A stretch of DNA of 64,000 nucleotides from Lewinellaceae bacterium (GTDB taxonomy: Bacteria; Bacteroidota; Bacteroidia; Chitinophagales; Saprospiraceae). The notes beneath the pieces are model-generated. The model did no database searches, had not been told where the DNA came from, and saw only the letters and a list, made by a program, of their open reading frames with translations. Within the stretch, counting starts at the first letter, position 1. Each line of letters starts with the position of its first letter. This document shows, piece by piece, positions 8,677-17,126 of this stretch. The stretch covers positions 310,001 through 374,000 of the forward strand of contig JADJYW010000008.1 of NCBI GenBank assembly GCA_016719605.1, read 5' to 3'. Position numbers and translations under genes: made by a program.

Positions 8677-8706
8677 TGGTCGCAAGTTCGAATCTTGTCG
8701 TCCCGA
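8665..8706 (+). pseudogene. 3' half of host tRNA-Pro(GGG)
   Basis: Anticodon loop and 3' stem, variable loop TGGTC, T arm GCAAG-TTCGAAT-CTTGT and acceptor CGTCCCG plus discriminator A, complementing the 5' half at 2263-2306. No promoter or 5' half is left here, so no tRNA can be made from this end. Confidence 0.85.
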
Positions 8707-8715
8707 CTGAATTTC

Positions 8716-8748
8716 AAGGAGTTGTGCGAAAGCGCAACTCCTTTTTTT
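8716..8748 (+). terminator. terminator of the original tRNA operon
   Basis: AAGGAGTTG-TGCGAAAGCG-CAACTCCTT followed by a T run. It sits 10 bases after the displaced tRNA-Pro 3' half, so it marks the old end of the Val-Val-Pro operon. Confidence 0.85.
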
Positions 8749-8774
8749 GTGCTGGTGGGGGTTAGGGGGGATTA

Positions 8775-9390
8775 TTACTTCTCTACTCTGAACCCGTATT
8801 GTTTTAGTTTTTCATAATTCAACCTCAAAAATTTCATCGTCCGGTCATCCCAGGGCAATGGCTTTTCGAGTGTTTCCTTCATAAACCGGAACTTGTAATC
8901 CTCCAGCCGTTTGTGTTCACGGTCAAATGCAATCATCTGTTTCACAAGTTCAGGGCTGATTTCAGACAAATCGTCAGCAGCAGATGGTTGGGCAGATTCT
9001 TCTATATCCCACAATAGCTCGGGTTCTTTGGTCAGCACGATGTCCAGAATGCGGAGACCAGCATTTTTTTCCGCATCCGAAATGCGGGAGCCGATGCGCA
9101 CCCGTTGGGCGGTAGTGGCAAGAGTAAAAGCAGTATACATTCTGAATCACTACCATTTTTCTGACCTCCCGTACCACGAAATGTGGTCCGATCAGCAGTT
9201 TTTTATCGGCATAAACCTCCTGCCAGGCATTGACGTATTTCGCCAGGTCTTCCTTTGTGAACATCTGGGATTTGGGATTTTTCGCTTCGAATGCTCGTCG
9301 CTTTGCGGGGGTGAAACCCTCTTTTATGAGTGCGTTGGCGAGTCGGAGGTGTTTTCGGGGGATGTGACGGTGTTGCAGTAGGGGTTATTC
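8775..9390 (-). pseudogene. degraded gene, possibly an AIPR-type abortive-infection protein remnant
   Basis: Two minus-strand frames form a broken protein. The upstream part (~9390-9150) reads LRLANALIKEGF, MFTKEDLAKYVNAW and LIGPHFVV. A one-base shift in a G run then gives RGGQKN, resembling the FTKTDLAKY...P-hydrophobic-VSRGAQKN stretch of AIPR proteins. The downstream part (9140-8775) reads RIGSRISDAEKNAGLRILD and PLPWDDRTMKFLRLNYEKL and ends at a normal stop; I do not recognise it. No start is visible. It may be a chimera left by deletion beside the integration site. Confidence 0.4.
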
Positions 9391-9531
9391 TTTAAAATGG
9401 TTGGCATTATTAAATATTTTGCAAGTGTACCAACGCTCTTAATCTATTGTGTTAGATTTGCTGCGATATTTTTCCCAGCGCTTCTAAGATGGGGCTAATC
9501 CACATTCTTTTATTTCTTCAATCTCTTGAAA

Positions 9532-11190
9532 ATGAATAAAATATTTACTTATGTAGCCCTATGCTTCGTCGCCGGGCTGTTTGCCTTGCAAGCGGGCCAT
9601 GCCCAATGCTACCAACTGGGTGCCACCGTTGGACAACTTTCCCCCGTTTTAAAAACTCCTATTGCATTTTGCCCAGCTCCAGCGCAAGTCGGGGCAGTCT
9701 GCGACTGTCCCCCGGGCTATGTAGCCGTGGGTTATGAAGGTTTGGAAGGCAATGTTTATGGCGGGATGGTGCTAAGCCAGTTTAAGTTGCGCTGCAAGCA
9801 GCTGAACCCAGACGGCACCTTAGGCGCCGCCGTCACGGTGACCTGCTCCAACGGAACAAGCATGCTCGGCACTCCCGACGGCCCGGTTGACGCCGGCGCC
9901 GGCCAGGCCTTGGTCGGTGCAGAAGTCCGGATCGGCTGTGCGATGGATGCCGTATACGGCCGGTCCAAGCTGCTTTCCGAAGTGTATACCGGGCAGGCCA
10001 ATTCGGCCAGTACTGTTATGCCGTTCATCGGCGGGCCGGGCGGTTCGGCCCAACCGGTCATGTACGCCCCGAATGGCAATGTTTTTGTCGGTATGCAGAC
10101 CTACGTTGAGCCCGGCCCCAATCCTGCCGGCTCGGCTGGCATTACGGCGGGCGTAGCCTGGCGGTATGCGCCGATCCTGAATGTATCTTGCGGCGCTGCC
10201 TGCTCGATTGCTTCTATTGCAGTCAGCAATATATCTGCCTGTAACAACAACGGGACACCTAATAACCCCGGCGACGATACCTTCACGGCCAACGTGACCG
10301 TAACGTATGCCACCCCGCCTGCTTCCGGGAACTTAAACCTCTCCGGTGATGGCACGGCTTCCGTTGCAGTCGGTTCTATTGGCGCAACGAGCTACACGTT
10401 TACGGGCGTTTCGATGAGCGCCGACGGTACTCCGATCGCATTGACGGCGACTTTTTCTGCAGACCCGGTCTGCACCCTGACCAACAATAACGCCGGATCC
10501 GCCCCGGCATCCTGTTCGGCACCAGCGTTGACCTGCACGGTCAATAGTATAACGGCAAGCAATTTATCGGTTTGCAACGACAACGGCACACCGAACAATC
10601 CCGCCGATGATACCTTTACGGCCAATATCACTGTTACTTTTTCAAATCCGCCAGCCAGTGGAACCTTGAACTTAGCGGGTACGGCAACGGCCTCCGTTCC
10701 GGTGAGCGCTTTGGGTGCGGGAACTTATACGTTTACGGGCGTGACTATGCCGGCCAACGGGCTGCTGATCCAACTGACGGCTTCATTTTCCGCAACGGCT
10801 TGCACATTAACCAATTTCAATGCCGGAACTTCGCCGGCATTCTGTTCATCCGGCGTGGCGACCATCCCGACCATGTCCGAGTGGGGCCTGATACTCTTTG
10901 CTTTGATTATCTTTTCGTTTTCGGTAGTATTCGGCATGAAACAACAACAAACGTTGGCTATGGGAAATGCCGGCGGAAACATGGCTCTACCTTCTTCAAA
11001 GCTGCCGTTTGACAAAGCACTTTATTTCAAAGTACTGCCCGTGGTATATTTGGTATTTCTGGTTGTTTTCGCAACGCTGATGGCTTTCGGTTATAACCTG
11101 ACCAACGCGGACATCCCCGGCAGCTTGTTTGCCGGCGGCCTGATTGCCTATTTGGTGCAATTCGTCATGAAATCCACAAGCGACCAATAA
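9532..11190 (+). CDS. secreted IPTL-CTERM protein, predicted exosortase H substrate
   Basis: 552 residues; ATG at 9532 preferred over an upstream TTG at 9526. A signal peptide ends near GHAQ (~25). The exported region has two tandem repeats of ~108 residues (~225-335 and ~336-440; each holds CNxNGTPNNPxDDTFTAN and YTFTGV). At ~443 is the sorting motif IPTMSEWGLILFALI with its membrane helix and FGMKQQQ. Unusually the protein continues ~85 residues with two more hydrophobic helices, whereas CTERM signals normally end the protein. The exosortase H gene follows, so it is the likely local substrate. Confidence 0.82.
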   Translation: MNKIFTYVALCFVAGLFALQAGHAQCYQLGATVGQLSPVLKTPIAFCPAPAQVGAVCDCPPGYVAVGYEGLEGNVYGGMVLSQFKLRCKQLNPDGTLGAAVTVTCSNGTSMLGTPDGPVDAGAGQALVGAEVRIGCAMDAVYGRSKLLSEVYTGQANSASTVMPFIGGPGGSAQPVMYAPNGNVFVGMQTYVEPGPNPAGSAGITAGVAWRYAPILNVSCGAACSIASIAVSNISACNNNGTPNNPGDDTFTANVTVTYATPPASGNLNLSGDGTASVAVGSIGATSYTFTGVSMSADGTPIALTATFSADPVCTLTNNNAGSAPASCSAPALTCTVNSITASNLSVCNDNGTPNNPADDTFTANITVTFSNPPASGTLNLAGTATASVPVSALGAGTYTFTGVTMPANGLLIQLTASFSATACTLTNFNAGTSPAFCSSGVATIPTMSEWGLILFALIIFSFSVVFGMKQQQTLAMGNAGGNMALPSSKLPFDKALYFKVLPVVYLVFLVVFATLMAFGYNLTNADIPGSLFAGGLIAYLVQFVMKSTSDQ

Positions 11191-11250
11191 TTAAAATTGG
11201 AGCGGTTCCGCCGACTTGCCGTTCAATTAAGTATTTTGTTTAAATAAAAA

Positions 11251-11290
11251 GCGCAGTAACAGGCCATTATGCTCGTTACTGCGCTCTTTC
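11251..11290 (+). terminator. hairpin between IPTL-CTERM gene and exosortase
   Basis: A perfect 10-base stem GCGCAGTAAC/GTTACTGCGC with a 14-base loop and TCTTTC after it. It could terminate or attenuate, lowering exosortase expression relative to the substrate. Confidence 0.6.
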
Positions 11291-11302
11291 AATAGAGCCG
11301 AT

Positions 11303-11941
11303 ATGTCAACGAAAAGACGGAACCAAACACCTCAAAAGCGGACGGTGCCCGATTCACCCCCATTTAGTTTTTCTAAAAGTATTCAATCCATACTAAGGGA
11401 CCGCCACCCAATCTTCAAATATTTATTGGGGTTCCTTGGTTGTATGGCTGTTTTTTATGCGATCTATTTTTCTACTTTTTACCAAGCTCATTTTGAAAAA
11501 CCATTAGTTCACGGGCAAGCAGTTGTCGGAAATTTGTTGTTGCGCCTGTTCGGGTATGACACCCAAGTCATAGGTTCGGCAATTGTCGGCGCCGATTTTT
11601 CAGTGGATATTCAAAATGGTTGCGACGGGCTTGAGGCCATTGGCATTCTGGTAAGTGGCATCCTGATTTTCCCCGCCTCGCGCAAACAAAAAGTAACCGG
11701 CCTGATTTGGGGAGTTGGCGTATTGGCAGTGCTCAATTTGCTGCGAATTGCCGGGCTGTATTTGGCCGGCCTTTATTTATCTAAAACAGTTTTTGAATTC
11801 CTGCACATCCAGGGCGGCTTTATTATTTTTACCATGATCAGTGTGTTGCTGCTGTTCACCTGGATGAATTGGGTGACGGGCCAATCTTTAAAAAGCGGCG
11901 CCATGACTATCCTAACCCGTTATCCTGCTTGTACACTATGA
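11303..11941 (+). CDS. xrtH: exosortase H (IPTL-CTERM-specific)
   Basis: 212 residues, multi-pass membrane protein. The exosortase catalytic triad is present: Cys in IQNGCDGLEAIG (~107), Arg in LNLLRIAGLYL (~148) and His in FLHIQGGFIIF (~168). Exosortases cleave CTERM sorting signals at the inner membrane and pass the substrate to the envelope. Type H is the form known to pair with IPTLxxWG-CTERM, which fits the adjacent substrate. The stop overlaps the next ATG (ATGA at 11938-11941), so the two are translationally coupled. Confidence 0.87.
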   Translation: MSTKRRNQTPQKRTVPDSPPFSFSKSIQSILRDRHPIFKYLLGFLGCMAVFYAIYFSTFYQAHFEKPLVHGQAVVGNLLLRLFGYDTQVIGSAIVGADFSVDIQNGCDGLEAIGILVSGILIFPASRKQKVTGLIWGVGVLAVLNLLRIAGLYLAGLYLSKTVFEFLHIQGGFIIFTMISVLLLFTWMNWVTGQSLKSGAMTILTRYPACTL

Positions 11942-12582
11942 AAGCGCTTCTCCGTCCGGCCTTAAGATATTTCGCCTTGTTTATCGTGTTATACGGAGTA
12001 TTAACGGCCATCAGTATGATACCCGCGGTTGGTGAATTTTGCAACCGGGTTTACCGGAAACCCACCGAACCTATCCTCGCGGCTCTGCTCCCGAAAGCAT
12101 ACCTGCAAATCAAAGCCGAAGGGGCGCTTTACGACACGTTGCGCATCGAATTTGCTTCCAAAGCCCAGGTATCGGAACAAATAGCGGTTGCTAAAAGAAC
12201 CGGCCAGGCCATGACCAGGATAGAGGGCATGAACAATCTGGTGAATTTCCAAAACCTCTTTACCAGCTTTTTTGTGTTTTTGGTCGTGCTGGTGCTGCTT
12301 TCCCCGGTCAATTGGCAACAAAAGGTAAAAGGTATTGTCATCGGCACTTTTATATATTATCTGTACACGGTTTTTAAACTATACCTCGTGGAACTGATTT
12401 ATTTCAACGAGCCGAGTATTGCCATTTATCAAACCCATCCGAATTTATTGAATATGGCCATAGGGGTGCGGTATTGGATGACCGTAAGTACCAATGCATT
12501 GGTAGTGTTGGTGATTTGGGCGGTATTGATATTGAAAAAGGATAATTGGCAAGCGTTGCTGGGGGGCAGCGGGAAATCGTGA
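11938..12582 (+). CDS. exosortase H-associated membrane protein
   Basis: 214 residues from the ATG at 11938, which overlaps the xrtH stop. Helices lie at ~8-26 (YFALFIVLYGVLTAISMI), ~100-122, ~130-150 and ~180-200, with a soluble loop of about 70 residues after the first. Proteins of this size and topology commonly follow xrtH; the name comes from that context and I see no catalytic motif. It probably assists the exosortase or binds its substrate. Confidence 0.7.
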   Translation: MKALLRPALRYFALFIVLYGVLTAISMIPAVGEFCNRVYRKPTEPILAALLPKAYLQIKAEGALYDTLRIEFASKAQVSEQIAVAKRTGQAMTRIEGMNNLVNFQNLFTSFFVFLVVLVLLSPVNWQQKVKGIVIGTFIYYLYTVFKLYLVELIYFNEPSIAIYQTHPNLLNMAIGVRYWMTVSTNALVVLVIWAVLILKKDNWQALLGGSGKS

Positions 12583-12609
12583 ATACGCATACCTTTTTTG
12601 TACAATGCC

Positions 12610-13689
12610 TTATGGTAGCCCGATGAACGCATCAAAGTTTTCTTTGGTAATCATGGTCGCCTGGCTGCCCGGGTAGTTTTCGAGGAAGGCTGCCGGGAAG
12701 CGGGCGGGCTTTTTGGCCTGCCATTTAAACTCGAAGGCGTACAGCCGCCCGCCGGTATCTTCCACATAGTCAATCTCCTGTTGGCTGGTGGTGCGCCAGA
12801 AGTAGGTATTGCAGAAGTAGTCGGTGTAGGCATTGCGTTTCATGCGCTCGGCGAGCAGGAAGTTTTCCCACAGGGCGCCGGTGTCGGCGCGCAGGGCGAG
12901 GGGCGAGAAATTTTTGAGGATGGCATTGCGGATGCCGTTGTCGTAAAAATAGATTTTCCGGCCTTTTTTGATTTCGTTGCGCGCGTTTCGGCTGAGCGAG
13001 GGCAGGCGAAATACCACGAAGGATTGCTCCAGCAGGTCGGTGTACTTTTCCACGGTGAGCGGGTCAGCGCCGATGAGCTGGGCTATTTCCGGGTAGCTGA
13101 CTTCGCTGCCAACCTGAAGTGCGAGGGCTTGCAGGAGTTTGACGAGCAGCGAAGGTTTTTTGATCTGGTCGAGGGAGAGTAAATCTTTGTACATCAGCCC
13201 GTCGCTCAGGTCGTTTAGGATTTTTTGTGCCCGCGGGGGATCGTTTTGCACCACTTCGGGGTAGTAGCCGTACAGCATTCGGTGTTCGAGCAGCGCGTGT
13301 TCCGCCAGGTAGCCGTGGTGGTTGGTCATTTCCACAAACGAGAGCGGGTAAAGGGGATACTCGAATTTTCTGCCGGTGAGGCTTTCTTTGGTTTGCGCAG
13401 CGAGGTCAAGTTTGAGCATCAGCCCGGCATTGGTGAAACGCTGCGCTTCGTCCACCACCACCACTTCGTTCTGTCCAATGAGCGTTTGCAGGCGGGCAAG
13501 CCCGATGTTGTCGAACAGGGAGCGGGTTTCCGGGTCGTCGCCCGTAAGCCACAGGGTTTTGCGGTCCAGGGTTTGGGTGATTTGGCGGACGAGGGTAGTC
13601 TTGCCCACCTGGCAGGGGCCAATGACGACAACGGCCTTACCTTTGCCAAATCCTTGCCGGATGTTTCCCGTTTGCGTCCGTGGTATCAT
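12610..13689 (-). CDS. DUF4143-type AAA ATPase with an internal gap
   Basis: 359 residues from the ATG at 13689 (an upstream TTG at 13725 is rejected). Walker A is VVVIGPCQVGKTTLVRQI (~20-37), Walker B EVVVVDEAQRF (~75-85), then LTGRKFEYPLYPLSFVEM, and a C-terminal nuclease-like part with GALWENFLLAE, FWRTTSQQEIDYVE and YAFEFKW (DUF4143). Relatives have about 18 residues containing TGSSSF between the helix after Walker B and the LTGR motif. Here GLMLKL joins DLAAQTKESLTGR directly, an in-frame loss of the sensor-1 region. The role of this family is poorly known. Confidence 0.8.
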   Translation of the reverse strand: MIPRTQTGNIRQGFGKGKAVVVIGPCQVGKTTLVRQITQTLDRKTLWLTGDDPETRSLFDNIGLARLQTLIGQNEVVVVDEAQRFTNAGLMLKLDLAAQTKESLTGRKFEYPLYPLSFVEMTNHHGYLAEHALLEHRMLYGYYPEVVQNDPPRAQKILNDLSDGLMYKDLLSLDQIKKPSLLVKLLQALALQVGSEVSYPEIAQLIGADPLTVEKYTDLLEQSFVVFRLPSLSRNARNEIKKGRKIYFYDNGIRNAILKNFSPLALRADTGALWENFLLAERMKRNAYTDYFCNTYFWRTTSQQEIDYVEDTGGRLYAFEFKWQAKKPARFPAAFLENYPGSQATMITKENFDAFIGLP

Positions 13690-13711
13690 GCTTTTTGAAC
13701 AAAAATATGAA

Positions 13712-13734
13712 TTTACCAGATTCAAATCTGTAAA
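13712..13734. promoter_or_regulatory. palindrome upstream of the DUF4143 gene
   Basis: TTTAC-C-AGATT-ca-AATCT-GTAAA, near-perfect dyad symmetry over 23 bases, 23 bases before the ATG at 13689. The position suits an operator (possible autoregulation). Confidence 0.4.
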
Positions 13735-13909
13735 ATTGATCTTTTTTGCAGATTTAAAACCCGGGTTCAGTCCAATGTTCCTGAATTGTCCCCGCCTGCA
13801 CTGCCGCTTCCCGGTCGAGCACGGCGAGTTCCAGTTTGATTCCCGCCATGCGTTCCTCGAAGCCGAAGCCGTCGTCGGCTTGCGCTGCTACGCCCCCAAA
13901 GTTCGACCC

Positions 13910-14811
13910 CTACGGATAAATCTCTTTCCGGCATGCTTTCAACGTATTCATCAGCAGCGCCGTCACGGTCATCAGGCCTACGCCGCCGGGCACGGGGGTG
14001 ATGTAACTGCACCGGGGCGCCACGGCGTCAAAATCCACGTCGCCGACGAGGCGGGAGCCGGATTTTTTGCTTGCATCCGGGATGCGATTGATCCCTACGT
14101 CTACCACCACAGCGCCCTCCTTGACCCAGTCGCCTTTGACAAACTGCGGGATACCGATAGCCGCCACGATGATGTCGGCCCGGCGCACTTCGGCGGGCAG
14201 GTCTTTGGTGCGGGAGTGGGTGAGGGTCACGGTGCAGTCGCCGGGGTATCCTTTGCGGGAGAGGAGCAGGCTCATGGGCGTGCCCACGATATTGCTGCGC
14301 CCCAGTACCACGCAGTGTTTTCCGGAGGTTTCGATGTTGTACCGGCGCAGCATTTCCATGATACCAAACGGTGTGGCAGGCAGGAATGCGGCATACCCCT
14401 GGGCCATGCGGCCGAAGTTGATGGGGTGGAAACCGTCCACGTCCTTGCGGTGGTCAATGGCGAGGTGATACGTTCCTCGTTGATATGTTTGGGCAGCGGC
14501 AGTTGTACGATGAAGCCGTCCACATCGGGGTCGTTGTTTAGGTCGTGCACGATTTGCAGCAGTTCGGCCTCGGAGGTCTCGGCCGGCCGGCGCACGAGGG
14601 AACTCTTGAAGCCCACCTGTTCGCAGGATTTGATTTTGCTGCTCACATAGACCTGACTGGCGGGGTCTTCGCCGACGAGCACTGCGGCGAGGTGCGGGAT
14701 TTTGCCGCCTTGCTGGCGGAGCGTATCCACTTCTGCGGCGAGTTCCAGTTTGATGTTTTCGGAGAGCAGTTTGCCGTCGAGTAGTTCGCACGATTCGAGT
14801 TTGTTTATGAT
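13910..14811 (-). CDS. folD: bifunctional methylenetetrahydrofolate dehydrogenase/cyclohydrolase (frameshifted)
   Basis: FolD oxidises methylene-THF and hydrolyses methenyl-THF in cytosolic one-carbon metabolism. N-terminal part: LAAVLVGEDPASQVYVSSK, SCEQVGFKSSL and DGFIVQLPLPKHINEERI. After a one-base shift near 14460 it continues AIDHRKDVDGFHPINFGRM, HCVVLGRSNIVGTPMSLLL, VVDVGINRI and ITPVPGGVGLMTVTALL, ending at 13910. All FolD signatures are present at normal length. No ATG is in frame at the expected start: codons before KLESCELLDGKLLSEN are ATC ATA AAC, preceded by TGA at 14812. The start may be hidden by an error. The 13735-13909 gap downstream holds no gene I can support. Confidence 0.85.
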
Positions 14812-14816
14812 TCAGG

Positions 14817-15573
14817 TTAGCGCAATTCAAGGATGCCGAACGCGTCTGCGTTGAGCCGGCCCCGACTTTTTTGGGCCTCGGGGATAGCGACGTTTCCCAT
14901 AAAACTTTCGCGTTCCGGTGAACGGTCGTTGTCGCAATAGGCCAATGCAAAGCCCATTTTTTTGCCTTTTTCAGGAGTTTGGGCACGTTGTCGCCGCCGT
15001 CGGTGTATTGTTTGCCGTCGTAGAGCGCACGGCAATTTCCCAGGTGCTGGTGTTGTCGCGGGAGATTCGGCGCGACAGGCAGTGCCCGTCAAAGAACCGG
15101 AACGAACTGTCAGAGCCATGTCGGCTACCTGGCCGTCGAGGGCGATGGTAGGCGAAGGCATTATAGGAGAATTCGTATTCACCGCCGGAGGCGTCTTCAT
15201 CGAGGAGAACCACGAGGCAGTCGTCGTCCCAGAAGCGTTCCAGTGTCTGGGAGTGCACATCGAGGAGCGAATCGTCGGTGGTTTCGGCGAGGATGTAGAG
15301 GTTGTTTTCATCCCAGGCCAGTTTGTAGCGTCCGGTAAAATCGTCGGGTGTGGGTTGGGCGCCGGCCCACAGGTGGCTGATTGGTTGCCATTCGGTGCGT
15401 TCCCAGATGTCATCCGGAGCCGCTGCCGTCCAGTGCGGGAGTGCCCTGCATCGTCACGAAGGTGGGCCGGGCGCCGGTTTCCTGCGGCTGGTTGGTGACG
15501 CCGGTGTTGGGGTTTGGCAGGTGACGAAGAAGATGGTGATAAAAATGGCGAGATTGGAAGCATATCCTGACAT
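14817..15573 (-). CDS. CBM9-like sugar-binding lipoprotein (frameshifted)
   Basis: ATG at 15573 gives MSGYASNLAIFITIFFVTCQ, a lipoprotein signal with Cys at ~19. Reading across several one-base shifts (first near 15480, others near 15130 and 15000) gives HLWAGAQPTPDDFTGRYKL, LAWDENNLYILAETTDDSLL, FWDDDCLVVLLDEDASGG and MGFALAYCDNDRSPERESFM. This is the order typical of family-9 carbohydrate-binding modules. About 250 residues. It ends a few bases before the folD region, so folD follows in the same minus-strand transcript. Ligand unknown; envelope location inferred from the signal. Confidence 0.68.
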
Positions 15574-15721
15574 GGCTTCGTGTTGTTTGTGTTATGGGGC
15601 AAATGTTCCGCTTTTTTCGGAAATCCGAGGTGTGCAAATCAAATTGCAGCCCAATTCCAGTTTGGATCAATTCCAAAAGTGCCATTTCGAGTATAGTTTA
15701 TCTCCTTGCCGGAATTTATAT

Positions 15722-15755
15722 TTGGGATGAAATGGTGGCAATTGCGGTACATTTG
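15722..15755 (+). promoter_or_regulatory. promoter of the nuo operon
   Basis: TTG at 15722-15724, a 23-base spacer and TACATTTG (15748-15755), the Bacteroidota -33/-7 form. The leader to the nuoA ATG would be about 115 bases. Confidence 0.62.
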
Positions 15756-15879
15756 CGCCAGTTTTTGAGGCCCTTCGGGGCTACATGTATTTTTCAACAC
15801 TTTGGCTAAACCCTTGTCCGGCGCAGCCGTTTTAACAGCCAAAATTGGCAAAACAGAAATTGTGGATCCATCCGGATAT

Positions 15880-16223
15880 ATGCCTGTCATTCTTCAATCC
15901 TTAGTCGCTCTGGGGTTTGTCGCACTGATTCTGATTGTGGTGCCTCTGCTCGGCCCGCGCCGCCGGGGTGGGAAAAAGACGAAAACCTCGAATGCGGCAT
16001 CGAGTCGGAGGGCAATGCCCGTATCCCGGTGTCCATCAAGTATTTTATGATCGCGATCCTTTTCGTGCTGTTCGACGTGGAAGTGATCTTTTTCTACCCC
16101 TACGCCGTCAATTTCCGGGAAATGGGCATCGAGGCATTCCTGGCAGTTCTGCTGTTTGTCGCCATCTTCCTGCTCGGGTTTTACTATGTGCTGCGCAAAG
16201 GAGCCCTCGACTGGGAAAAATGA
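15880..16223 (+). CDS. nuoA: NADH-quinone oxidoreductase subunit A (frameshifted)
   Basis: Membrane subunit of complex I. ATG at 15880 gives MPVILQSLVALGFVALILIV; an in-frame TTG at 15802 is less likely. After a one-base shift in the GC-rich stretch near 15970 the sequence runs NLECGIESEGNARIPVSIKY (the conserved acidic loop), FLVLFDVEVIF-type helix (ILFVLFDVEVIFFYPYAV) and GFYYVLRKGALDWEK. Three membrane helices, ~115 residues, normal length. First gene of the nuo operon; a repeat array separates it from nuoB. Confidence 0.9.
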
Positions 16224-16225
16224 AA

Positions 16226-16378
16226 GGTTGAAAGGTTAGAGGGTTGGAAGGTTAGAGGGTTGGAAGGTTTCTGATTTCCCTAACCTTCCAACCAGAAACC
16301 TTCCAACCAGAAACCCTCCAACCAGAAACCTTTCAACCTTCTAACCAGAAACCTTTCAACCCTCTAACCAGAAACCTT
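16226..16378 (+). repeat. inverted-array repeat, copy 2
   Basis: Forward units GGTTAGAGGGTTGGAAGG up to GGTTTCTG, then at least five complementary units (AACCAGAAACCTTCCAACC and close variants) between nuoA and nuoB. It would form a long stem in the nuo mRNA. 16379-16461 shows nothing else. Confidence 0.85.
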
Positions 16379-16461
16379 TAAATCCACAAAAAATTGATAA
16401 CCATATTAGTTGTGACCGCGCTGATCCGCTTTGTGCGGGCGTTGCGAAAAAATAAGTTGAC

Positions 16462-16996
16462 ATGACCAAAATAGCAGAGATGCCGGAGGATTCGCGGGCG
16501 AGGGTTTCTTCGCCACGTCGTTGTCGAAAGCGGTGGGTATCGCGCGGGCCAATTCGATTTGGCCGCTACCCTTCGCGACCTCGTGCTGTGGCATCGAGTT
16601 TATGGCCACGATGGGTACCGACTACGACCTGTCGCGCTTCGGCATGGAGCGCCTGTCTTTCTCGCCGCGCCAGTCGGACTTGCTCATGGTGATGGGTACC
16701 ATCGCAAAAAAAATGGCGCCGGTACTGAAGCAGGTTTACACCCAGATGGCTGAACCAAAATGGGTGATCGCCGTAGGCGCTTGTGCCAGTTCGGGCGGCA
16801 TTTTCGATACCTACTCCGTGCTGCAGGGTATAGACAAAGTGATACCCGTGGACGTGTATGTGCCGGGCTGCCCCCCCGCCCCGAGCAGATCATTGACGGG
16901 ATCATGAAAATCCAGGAATTAGTGAAAAATGAACCGCTGCGCCGCCGCTTCTCACCGGAATACCAGCACCTTTTGGAAAAATATCAAATCGCATAA
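16462..16996 (+). CDS. nuoB: NADH-quinone oxidoreductase subunit B (two frameshifts)
   Basis: Carries cluster N2, the last Fe-S centre before quinone. ATG at 16462 gives MTKIAEMPE; a missing base near 16491 leads to GEGFFATSLSKAVGIARANS. All four cluster ligands are there: the tandem Cys in ATSCCGIEFMATMG, Cys in VGACASSGGIF and Cys in VPGCPPRPEQIIDG. The last needs one more C in the C run near 16876. It ends LLEKYQIA at 16996. Length (~178) is normal. Both shifts fall in short G or C runs. Confidence 0.92.
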
Positions 16997-16998
16997 AG

Positions 16999-17118
16999 AG
17001 GTTGGAAGGTTAGAAGGTTTCTGGTTAGAAGGTTGGAAGGTTTCTGGTTAGCAAACCCTCTAACCAGAAACCTTCCAACCTTCTAACCAGAAACCTTCCA
17101 ACCTTCCAACCCTCTAAC
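16999..17118 (+). repeat. inverted-array repeat, copy 3
   Basis: GGTTGGAAGGTTAGAAGG...CTGG, apex GGTTAGCAAACCC, then the complementary units, filling the whole nuoB-nuoC gap. The clearest hairpin of the family, with arms of about 50 bases. Confidence 0.88.
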
Positions 17119-17126
17119 CTGAAGTA

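Noticed and set aside
2413..8706. Alternative boundary: element inserted in the inner tRNA-Pro (2413-2486) with the 3' half at 8665 as its duplicate
   Set aside because: The right-hand 3' half matches the 5' half at 2263 at the compensating acceptor and anticodon-stem positions and differs from the inner tRNA there. The 12-base core is also identical only between 2295 and 8665.
13735..13909. Possible short gene after folD (frame with MAGIKLELAVLDREAAVQAG)
   Set aside because: The open frame is short, follows the folD stop in the same frame, and has no family match or start context I can defend.
16226..17118. Regular repeats between nuo genes taken as a CRISPR array
   Set aside because: There are no unique spacers of constant length, the units are inverted about an apex, and no cas genes are present.
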